64,000 bases of DNA from Plasmodium malariae. Its lineage: Eukaryota; Apicomplexa; Aconoidasida; Haemosporida; Plasmodiidae. Below the pieces are notes generated by a model. It saw nothing but the letters and a program-made list of their open reading frames with translations. It made no database searches and had not been told where the DNA came from. Location of the stretch: NCBI RefSeq assembly GCF_900090045.1, contig NW_021638286.1:1-64000 (forward strand), given 5' to 3'. The translations under genes and the position numbers were made by a program. Shown piece after piece: positions 53,821-64,000 of this stretch. Position 1 is the stretch's first letter. Each line of letters starts with the position of its first letter.

Positions 53821-56800
53821 AAAGAATAATTAGAAATATGTTTAATTTTAAAATAATTCTCTATTATGATGCAGTATCTATAAAATCATTGCTTATATAA
53901 TTATCAAATATATATATAATTTTTTATTTTTTAAAAATATGGCTATTTTTGAAGTGACTTTATGATATATAATAGAACAAAATGATGTTCCTACATTTTT
54001 TGTAATTGTGCACTTTATAATATTTTTAAAATTATATTATAATGTATTGTTGCTATTAAACTAATTATTATGGTTTAATATATACTTTATAGTATTTGAA
54101 TAAATTTTTATAAAAAACATATATATATGGGTTAAATTAATATACAAAGGGAAAATTCTTATAATTTTAGTAAAATGTGAAAATCTATAATTGAAATAAA
54201 TATATAATTTTCTTTTTATAAGTTAGTCTAAAATGATTATATTTTGAGTTTCTTAAGAAAATGTATTATTTGTTTTATTTTACCAATAAATGTGTCTTAC
54301 TTTTTATTAATAAAAGAAAATGAAGTATTCTGTCCATTGATATGTATATATATTGTTTTTTTACTAAAAAAAAAACTTAATATTTATTCTATAAAATATC
54401 TATTATGATAAATATAAAACATAATTACTCTAAAGACATATTTAATGTACTTTTTTACATTATTGCATACTCTAAATTAGAATTTATATATATATATTAA
54501 AATATATCTTTATTATATATCAAATATTTATAATTATTTACTAACTTATTAATTTTAAAACCTTATATTTATAGAGTAAAAAATATTTATTATTTTATTA
54601 TTATGTTTAATTGTGATGTTAAATCTTTTTTGCAAAAAACGAATAAAGTATATAATATATTCAGAATTTATTTATAATAGAATTATATAGTTTTTTTTAT
54701 TTTTTACATTATTAAAATATTAAATTAGTGAATTGAAATTATTCATATATAATTAGATAATATGTATAGATTTTTTTTTATTAATGGTATAATTTTAAAT
54801 ATGTATAAATGTATGTAAAAAGTTATGTTATGTTAAGTGGTCGTTAAATTAAATGTATGTAATATTCGTTTACTTTATATGAAGAAGATAAATTTTTATA
54901 TATATTTCCTATTTTCTATGTCTATAATTATATTAAGAAAAAATATTATTTTAAAGATGTATAAAAATAGATGTATTTTATAATGAAAACTTTTTATTAA
55001 TATGCATTTATGACGTTAATTTTTTATATAAAATAAGAGCAAAATACATTAACTGTTTTTTTTAGATAATTAATAAGTACATAACATAGTTTATCTCGGT
55101 TAGATAAACTTTGAAATGACCTATTTAGAAAATTATTCTATTTTTTTAACACGTTATAATTAAATAAGCTTAATGTATATTATTTTTCATGCAACACTTG
55201 TGCTAATATTATTCCTTTGTTATATTTGCTTTTATATAGATTTACACGAAAATGGTGTTATAATATTAATATATATTTTAGTTATATTTACATAAATTTT
55301 AAACATAATTGTCTTGTAAATTAAATAAAGCATGCATAATGTTCTGTAAAAAAGTATACATAGGTCATATAAAAAATCAGACTAGCTCATGTGGAAAAAT
55401 GTACATAAGGAAAGTGAAAATATTGTAATTAAGAGTTTTAGTAAAAATTGGTAATACATTTTTTTTTTTAATATTAAGTATTATTATATTATAATAAAAT
55501 ATTTCTTTCTATGTATATATGTACAGAAAATAATTATACTTTCTTTTTTTTTTTTTTTTAATTTCCCAATAAAATCTATAAAAATAATATTTAGTAAAGC
55601 TATCAATTCAGTTTCCTGTGGTACCTGTTCAATTAAAAATTACAGAAGCATTAAATATATCTATATGTGTGAATCTGAAATTAAGAAATATTTTTAATAA
55701 CTTAATGTTTATTACTTATTTTTATTTTCATATATGTTATTTAGGATTCCTGTTAAATTAATTTTTAAATTGTTTCTATTGAGATAAAATAAACACTTGT
55801 AAATATATATTTATGTCATTTTTCATTTGAAATATTTGGTCATATAAAAATTTTCGATGCATATATTTTAACTGTTCTAAAAATTTCACACGTAATATAT
55901 GTATATTTTATAAAATGTCGGCTTCAGGGGTGCAATTAAACTTTAGTTATTTAATAAACTTATATATGTTAATTAGAGGTGAATACGATATCTTAATTAA
56001 GTTAAATAAATAAATTTATTTAAAATATACTATGCTTTTTTTAGTTAATTATTATTATTAAATTAATAATGCAACATAAACGAATGAGTACATATATCAA
56101 CTTTCCGTTTTATACATTTTATACATTTGGTTGTTTTTAATGAATATATAATAATTTAACTGTGATAATAAAAATATTATTATGTGTATAATAATTAATA
56201 TAATATCGTTTTTGATTATTTCTATTATGAATGCTTTAGTTCCAACTGCTACAAAACAGTATAAAATAATTATTCTATGTTATACGAATAAGAAAAAAGC
56301 ACACTTAATATATTTAATGGACTTACTTTATTTGATAACATACACTAATATAATTCATAATTATTATGTATTCGTTTGAAATATTTCTTAATATAGGTAC
56401 TATTATATATCATATTTAAAAAATAATATAACATTTAAATAGAAAAAAAAAAAAATTAACAAAAATTTATGTGTTTTCAATTAATGTAGTAATATAATTT
56501 ACGGAAAAAAACATGTAAACAAATAATATATTCATATCTTATAAAGTATTATGTCGTTAATTCCTATATTCTAAATGGTTAAAGGGGGCTATAATATTCT
56601 GTTTTTCATTGTATAATCTGCTGTTACGAATATGAACTACAGTAATATATTCTTTAAAATAATTATTAATTAATTAAAATAAGATAATTTGTTAATATAA
56701 TAAAACAGTTAGATATTATATAATATAATAAAATAAGGAAATGTTTTGATTAATTGTTGTAATGTTAAATTTAGTAGCTTATTTTCTTATGTATAACAAT

Positions 56801-57199
56801 TTATTCGAGACGTGTTTTCTGCGTTAAGTTGAGAAATAAAATTATTTTAATATTATTATTTTTATCAATTATAGAAAAATTATTTACCAACAACAATGAA
56901 TGTGTTTTTGTTTGATTGTATAGTTTTTTTTTTCTTTACTTATATTTCGTTGTAGTTATTTTAATATTTTTTTCATTTTATTCTAAATATATTGCTTAAG
57001 CTTTATATATCTCCATTACACATTTATACTTATATTTTCAATTTTTAATATTTTATGAAGAATTTGTAAATGTTTCCAGGTATATATAAGTTACTAATAT
57101 ATATTACTTATGTGGATGTATGTGTAAAACGTTCTTTAATTCATTTTTTTATTACTCCTTCTTACATGACACTTATACTTTCTTATTTTACCTAATTAT
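53821..57199. other. fam-l 3' flank, counterpart of 43.2-45.6 kb
   Basis: It carries the 22-nt element at 54227-54248 (407 bp after the stop), here followed by TTTCTT instead of GTAA. A plus-strand frame at ~55560-55700 (FSKAINSVSCGTCSIKNYR) is open for about 50 codons, but its counterpart in the other copy is not open. The frame at 56182-56379 is probably chance. Confidence 0.45.
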
Positions 57200-58900
57200 T
57201 ATGTTTATCTCTTATATCTTTCTTTTTGATTCTATTTTCTAATGTTTTTTTTTTGTTCGGTAATTTATGTGTGAAAAATTATAATTGAAAAAAATGAAAC
57301 TATTAAATTTTAAGTAAATTAAAATGTAGAGATATATTGAAAAAAAAAGGAAAAAGTAGAATTATCGTTTTTCTATTGTGAAAAAGTCACTAAAAAGTGA
57401 ATGAAGTGCTTAACTATTATAATAATAGTTGTAATATATAAAATAATCATTAAATATGTTAGTTTACTTTCTATTTTTGGTATAATAGCTGTTGTGTCCT
57501 TATATATATTTGAGTGTTCATGTAGATATTTTAAAGAAAAAGAAAACAAAAAATAGAGAGAATTAACAATATATACATTGTAAATATAGGGATGTGAATA
57601 TAATGAACAACATACTATTTTTTTTTTTACTTACATTTTTCTATGTGAGGAGACCATAATCTTTGCAAATATAAGTTAATCTAAAAAAAGTGACAACAGA
57701 AAAAAATGAAAACAATATAAGAGAGACTACGCGCACGTAAAATCAGAACAAGTGCGAACGAGAAATCTAAATGAAAAAAAAAGGAAATAAAATATAATTA
57801 GTTATGATAACAAATATATAAGTGTAACGTACATTTTAAAATATTTTTTTTTTTTACTTTGTTTTCCTTGGTGAATAGTGCATTAAAAGGATTTTTTTTT
57901 AAAAAAGTAAGATGTATATAACTATTAATGATTCATGATAAAGAATCATGAAAAGGAAAACATAAAAACAAAAAGGAAGATTTACTGTTTACAATATTTT
58001 TTTACTTTATGTTTTCCTAAATTCGTTTGTAGAGGCTAAAAAGTGCGAAGATAAATTTGTAATTATTTAATCCATAAGGACTTGGGGATATGAAAATTGA
58101 AATCTATTTCTTTCGAAAATTTTTTGTGTCCTACGTGTTTATGCACGGTGAACATGCGTGTTTAAATGCATACATGTATATGTGGATGTATGTGCATCAG
58201 GTAGACAGGATTTTTTGCCTATTCATTTGTTTCTACATATATGCCTTTATTTATTTCATAAGAGGAATATTTCTTTATATACCTAGTAGAATACTTTGCA
58301 TTATTTGCTCATAATTTTAAAGAGTGCATGAAAGCTCTTTCTTCTTGTCAGAGTGCACATGATAAAATTAGATCAAATAAACTAAATGAAGTGCATTTTG
58401 TATGATATTCTCTACCTTTTTCCTCTTACGAGATAATTTTAGCAATTTCTTATTGACTGAGTTTCATGCGCATATGTGTAAATTTTATTTTATGTTAATA
58501 TCACCATGATAAGTATACTTTTATACAGAAGATAATGTGTACAAAGATCACTTAAAACAAAATAAATCGAATAATATATTTATCGTTGGAAAGTAAGTTC
58601 ATATAGATAAATGAATGAAATAGTTTGTGTACCTAAATAAGTGAATGTATGTGTACAAAGAACAGCATTATACAAGAGTGCATGATTATTTATGCACATA
58701 ACATGCACGTATATATGTATATTTTTACTTTTGTTTTCAAGTATTAGCTTTCGTTGTGTTAGAATATTTACGTTAACAAGTCATAAATGAATACACATGC
58801 ATAAATATTTATATATAAACTTTTTTATTTTGGCCTTTTTTTTACAAGTACATAAACACTTTAGGACCTAATGTGCCACATTGTAGACGAGTCTATGTAA
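57200..58900 (+). repeat. Duplicated flank segment, copy 2
   Basis: Counterpart of 45600-47300 in the same orientation. GAAAAAGTAGAATTATCG at 57350-57367, the GAGAGACTACGCGCACG...GTGCGAACGAG block at 57721-57762, GACTGAGTTTCATG at 58456-58469 and TTTATCGTTGGAAAGTAAGTTC at 58579-58600 align in order with copy 1. GC content is somewhat higher than in the surrounding DNA. The open frame 58090-58314 is rich in Tyr/Phe/Ile and not preserved in copy 1. Confidence 0.5.
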
Positions 58901-61900
58901 AAGTTTATGAATATAGGATATAATAAGGAAATTAATGAAACTCTGATAAATGACAAGGGATTATATAAGCAATGAATAAAGTTTACTGAAATAGCTATTT
59001 AACTTAAGGATGTTAATAAAGTAAAAATATATGACGTACTATGTAAACCTCATGAATGTAGCGTAGTATAAATTTATTAGTAATAGAGAAGTTTCATTTA
59101 GCACAAGCCTCATTTTATGTTGCGTCAAAAGTTCAAACGTACATTTTACTATATTTACTAGAGAATTCTATAAAGAGTGTTAATTAGTACATTAATCGTA
59201 GGCATTATGCCAACCAATACACGAATTAATTCAAATTTGTAAAGTGTAAAAACACAAAGGAAAAAAGTAAAAGTTATTAGTTTGTCATAGTGCTATGAAA
59301 CAAAATTTGTGAATACACATTGATATACATATGACTAATAAGGACTTACGTACATATGCATATGTATATAATATTCATGGTCTATAAATAAGCATGTAAG
59401 GAAGTATGTACATGTAATAATGAAAAATGTAGACAAACAACTTGAGTATGCAAATTTGCATATAAAATATTAATTCATATGTAACTTAAAAAAGTTATAC
59501 CATGTTTTCTGTAACTTTTTTTTTTTTCTGTTAAAATAATATTAGATTAATGTATATAACTTATTTGTAATATGGAACTTTTATTTAAGCTTCAACAAAA
59601 TAAATTAATTAGAAAAAATAAATGCCATTAAAATTAAAGACCAGAATGAAAGATACTTGTTAAAGATCATAAATGTCCTTATGTACGAAATTATTTTAGC
59701 ATATGTTAGTTTGTGAAAAATATTTCAGTAGCCCGAACAGTAGTATTAGTACTGTAGAAAATATTTGTGAGTTCTATAATAGAAATAACAGTAAAAATAT
59801 TAGTTAATGAAAAAATAGGAGAATAGTAATTTAATTGAAAATATATATAACATAAATTAATTAATATTTAAACAAAATATTAAAATAAAAAAGGTTATAT
59901 GCCTTATTTTTATTATAATATTAAGAATTTGTTAGTTTAAAAAAACATAATTTATTATTACGAAATTTATACTTATGTAAAATGAATGTTACAAATGATA
60001 TTATATCTGCAATGATTTAAATTATTAAGTGATTAATATAAATATATATGAATTAATATATATACATATATAAAATAAATATATGTATTTATTAATGCTA
60101 TATATTGTTGTTCTATACCCTCACTTAGGACTTCATAAATTATTTGAAGATAACTGAAAACTAATTATAGTTTATTTTTTCATTTAATTGAATATGCATA
60201 ATTAATTAATTTAAATTTTCGTTAATATTTTTTAAAAAGTAAACATGAATAAAATAATATAGGAAATCGTTAATGCTGTAAAAATTACCAACTATATTAA
60301 TTACATGGAATTTTAGAAGATAACAAATAAATAAAAGTTTACATCTTTATATAATATTTTTCGTTATATATTCATCATAAAAGAATGTATTGTTTATTAA
60401 GTAGCTCTGATATAATCTTTTGTATAATAGCAGTTTTGAAAATTTTAACAAAGTAAGCGATATACACATAGATGAAGTATTAAAATCCTAGAACCAAGAC
60501 TCCTTTTAAATGTACTTATATCAATATTTATACTTTATGAATATGAAAGCACAAGATAAAAAAATAATTGTATTATTTATGTTAAATACTGTAATATAAT
60601 ATGTGTTATATAACATAATAAAATTTTTAAGATTTTACTTATTTTTCTTTTATTTAGTTTTTTTTTAGAAAAATAATATGCTAACATAGATTATTATCAA
60701 TATATTATTATACAATGAAACAATATATTTAATATATTAAATTATTATAAATATCTAGATTCACTATATTCTACAAACTGTATAGTACTATGCTATTTCT
60801 TCTTATATAGGTATATTTCAAATAAATATAACTTATTTCTTTTCATTTACTTAAAAGGAATCATTTAATATATAATTTGGAGTAATATTTATTTATAAAT
60901 TAATAAAAAATACGCACAATCTTATCTTCTCCATAGAGTTGTCAAATAAAAAATAATGCATTCAGAATTTTTCTAAATAGTATTATAAGTTATTTTATTT
61001 ATTATCTTTTCGTATTTCTTATTTATATCGTTTTATGTTCTAAATTATTTTATATAAAATATTTTTTTTATGGTAGTTTTTTTTTTTAATTATGGTATTT
61101 ACTAACAATATTTTTTTTCTATATTTACTTTTTTATTCTTTTTTTCAATATTTTCATATCTATAGAAATTATAAATTTATATTTCTTTCAAAAAGAAAAA
61201 ATGGAATAAAAAAAAATACGAATTTCATGCTTCTTAAATTTAGTAAATTTTATTTTAGTCATAATATAAGAATATGTTTTTATTTAATTAAATAGAAATT
61301 TTATTATTCTACATTAACAATATGATACGAATATATAAAAAGGTTAGATTGGATAGTACATTTTAAAAAATGAATACTTTGTGTGTCAATTAAAATCTGT
61401 AATGATATTTCTAAATTTTTCTTTTATAAATATTCTATATGTCTTAGTTGTATGGCAGATATTAAATTATATTTTGTGCTAAAAGAAAAAACTTGTCTTT
61501 TTTTATTTTTATTAGTTTATCTCTTGAATACTATTATATGTTATAAAGTAATCTTATATTTCTCAATTATAAAATAATGCTTAAAGTTTATAACATGTAC
61601 AGCTAACAAATATTATTACTAGGAAACTTAGTCAAAATGTAATAACTATAATCCTAATATATGACAATGCAACTATTCTCTTCGGATATTTTTTATTCAT
61701 CCTAATTATAATATAAAATAAAAAAGGCCACGAAGAGTTATTTTATTTTATTTTTTTGAAAAATATTGATAACAAAAATTTTTAATTGTTCTTTTATACT
61801 ATTAAAACATATATACATTTTGAGAATTCACTAATAAAATTAGTTCTACGAAATATTGTTATATTTTATATTGCATTTTTTATAATGAAAATTATTGCAA

Positions 61901-62319
61901 ATGTTTAAAAAAATATTTATAAAATTATCTTTTCTTTTTATCCTTTATATTTGTATTTTAATTGTGAATTCGCTACCATTTTAACTAAATTTAATAAAAT
62001 AGAAACGCATTTAACTATGTTCTTCTATTAATAACATATATATATATATCGAAATTTGTACCTGCTTATAAAAGTTTGAAATTAAATAATTCCAACGTGA
62101 ATAAAAAACACAAATATTTTATTTTATTTTATTTAAAACGTTTATATTTATCTATTTTATATGGATAAAATATTATATCAATAATGAGATATACAAATAA
62201 CATGAAGAAAAAATTTGTTTATATTTTTTCCTGCTTTATGTTACATATATATATATATATTTTTAAGAAAATTTCCTCTGTAGCAAATTTAAAGCAATAT
62301 AAATAATAAAAATATTTAC
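58901..62319. other. AT-rich intergenic region with weak plus-strand remnant
   Basis: At 59617-59808 one plus-strand frame, with three stops, reads MPLKLKTRMKDTC, MSLCTKLF, then HMLVCEKYFSSPNSSISTVENICEFYNRNNSKNIS to a stop. Its cysteine spacing recalls a surface-antigen family fragment, but it is too short to assign. The frames at 61092-61295 and 61383-61577 look like AT-rich noise. Confidence 0.4.
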
Positions 62320-63662
62320 ATTTCGTTATTGGATACCTCTGATTTATCTTTAGATAAGTAGAACTGTACAAAAGGAAATTAAGGCTCAAGAAATGTTATA
62401 TTATTATGAGGAAATGAGAAGGTAACAAATAATATGGGAATAATAATACATTATTTGGAAAATGATATTATGATTTAGACAATGAGGATGATAGTGCTAA
62501 ATCAGATTGTCATGGAAAAGATTAGTTAAATTTATTAATTCTGGAACAATATCCAATAAATTAGGAAAAGTATTGATGTGTGCTATATGTAATTCATTTG
62601 CATAGACAGATAAATTTAATTTGAAATAATATTATATGAAGTATATATTTCTATATAAAAATACAGCAATGTAGCAATTATACCTAGAAAAAAAGTTTAA
62701 AACTTATAGGGCATATGACTTTCGCTATTTCATTTACTCCATAGAAGTCGTTTGTAGTATTTAAATTATCTTTTTTATTAGTTATAACATCATGCAATTT
62801 GTTAAATAGATGGTGATAATAACTAATAAGATAATATTTTATTTCAGTGGAAGAGGATACAACTGTATTGTTCTTAGCTACTTTATTATGTATTTCAGTG
62901 TATATATATGTACATTTAAAATTTTTAGAATAAACCTTAGAAGTAGTAGCAAATTAAATTAAAGCATAGTTATAATTGGTATATTGTTATCAGAAATACT
63001 TTTTTTAATGATCTAAGGAAATTTATATTTATGATTAATGAAATTGTGTTTAAAAAAAATTAATTCTTGTATTTTGACAATTTGTTTTTACGAAACATAG
63101 ATATTAAACAAATTTATATTGGTATAGAAAAGTAAAAAATTATATAAAAAATATTTATAACAGTTCCAATGTTTCTATATTAGTATTAGTACTTTAATTT
63201 ATTTTGGGGAGTAATTTAATATTGTGGTATAATATATATATGCAATATATTTTTCGGATATATATAAATGTTAAATTGATATTTGTCAGTACTTACAGTT
63301 AACGTAGGTTTCTTATATATAATTATTATATGTATTAAATGTTTCATGTATATTTTTATTATAACAAAAACACAATCGTTAATATAATATAAAATTTTGC
63401 AAATTATATGATTATTCTGATCTAGTAAAGTAATTTATATTTTTAAATATTATACGTTTTTTTTATGCTTGTGAATAATCTTTTCAATGATTATTTTTTA
63501 AAATTCATTATATATTTCTTTTAATTTTAATGTATTACATGGTTTTTCGTTCACCAAATCTACATCCATGGGTTCTTTTATGGTCATATGTATATTTCAT
63601 TTAAAGGTAAACATAGTAGTTCATATTTATAAAATAATTATTATGACTGTTATATGTTTCAT
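62320..63662 (-). pseudogene. Decayed gene, family not recognised
   Basis: Several coding-like stretches follow each other on the minus strand. From 5' to 3' they are: a possible signal start at 63662 (MKHITVIIII); TIKEPMDVDLVNEKPCNTLK and LKEIYNEF, then a stop and KIIIEKIIHKHKKNV (~63585-63460); an 89-codon stretch at 62953-62684 open throughout (KNFKCTYIYTEIHNKVAKNN, TEIKYYLISYYHHLFNKLHD, NTTNDFYGVNEIAKVICP); a 42-codon stretch at 62625-62497 (VYANELHIAHINTFPNLLDI, VPELINLTNLFHDNLI); and VQFYLSKDKSEVSNNEM (~62385-62325). None of the longer pieces has a start codon, so ATG-based gene finders would miss them. Spacing suggests a gene of at least 1.3 kb with a signal peptide and helical ectodomain. 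An invasion-ligand type such as a reticulocyte-binding-like protein is possible but unproven. Confidence 0.5.
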
Positions 63663-64000
63663 AACTTATTTTATTTAAGAATACTTTAATAAATTTCTAT
63701 ATTTTTTTCATAGTTCAAGTATGAAATTATGATTAATTAATAATATGATTCTCCTTTAAAAAATGAATTATTAATAGAACATGATCAATTATTAAATTCA
63801 TGAATCTTTATATTTAAATGAGAAACTAAAAGAATATTTCTTATTTCACTTTTTATCTTATATAATTGTTAAAGTTAAAACTTTTTTAAAAATTATTAAA
63901 AATCTATGTACAAATTTATTGATATAAAATTATATTCATTATTACACCTAACGGCACTAAACAAGTATATTATTATACCAAGAATATTTTTTTGTTTATA
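63663..64000. other. AT-rich end of window
   Basis: Nothing recognised. It would hold the promoter of the minus-strand relic at 62.3-63.7 kb. Confidence 0.45.

Noticed and set aside
55545..55700. Plus-strand ~50-codon open stretch with SVSCGTCS
   Set aside because: The homologous flank near 44.95-45.08 kb is not open in the same frame, so coding origin is not supported.
61092..61577. Two plus-strand frames of 64-67 codons
   Set aside because: Composition matches translated poly-A/T noise and there is no supporting context.
1..64000. Telomere repeats, tRNA/rRNA genes, CRISPR arrays, insertion sequences, bacterial-type promoters
   Set aside because: No TTYAGGG-type array, no cloverleaf-like conserved boxes, no repeat-spacer array and no transposase-like frame were seen. 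The gene structures are eukaryotic, with GT-AG introns.

Overview
This is nuclear subtelomeric DNA of a malaria parasite, most likely Plasmodium malariae or a very close relative. The DNA is extremely AT-rich, with long poly-A/T and (TA)n tracts. The introns are short and GT-AG bounded, and the only recognisable genes belong to exported or surface multigene families. Two-exon genes with a signal-peptide exon of about 28-32 residues, a YRLLAKY/RLLAE export motif and two C-terminal hydrophobic segments match the fam-l and fam-m families known from P. malariae. Four-exon STP1 genes occur beside them. Species and family names come from recalled family features, not a database search.

Layout. 0.57-3.1 kb (minus): an STP1 gene with three single-base frameshifts in its last exon. 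About 3.6 kb upstream, on the plus strand, is a faint coding relic (6.74-6.99 kb). 9.4-10.3 kb (plus): an intact fam-m-type gene with a canonical RLLAE export motif. 11.3-12.2 and 17.0-17.8 kb (both minus): two broken copies of a different two-exon exported-protein family. 15.2-15.5 kb (plus): an unidentified lysine-rich relic. 21.2-23.7 kb (minus): an intact four-exon STP1 gene, again with a plus-strand relic upstream (27.4-28.0 kb). 29.7-30.7 and 32.7-33.6 kb (plus): two intact fam-l-type genes. 37.8-38.4 kb (plus): a PIR-like 3' end, in one frame but broken by stops. 42.2-43.2 kb (plus): an intact fam-l-type gene whose export-motif arginine is changed. 49.3-50.3 kb (plus): a fam-m pseudogene. 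52.8-53.8 kb (plus): a fam-l pseudogene. 62.3-63.7 kb (minus): a substantial decayed gene that I do not recognise.

Two duplications explain much of the layout. The STP1 gene with its upstream flank and divergent relic occurs twice (0.57-6.95 and 21.2-27.6 kb). The fam-l gene with about 4-5 kb of 3' flank occurs twice as a direct repeat (42.0-47.3 and 52.5-58.9 kb). The flanks contain conserved unexplained elements, including a 22-nt element bounded by AG and GT about 400 bp after three fam-l stops. No housekeeping gene, tRNA, rRNA or telomere repeat was seen. The intact genes probably contribute to remodelling of the infected red cell: STP1 as a membrane protein with a large cytoplasmic tail, fam-l/m as exported two-TM proteins. 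Their actual functions are unknown.
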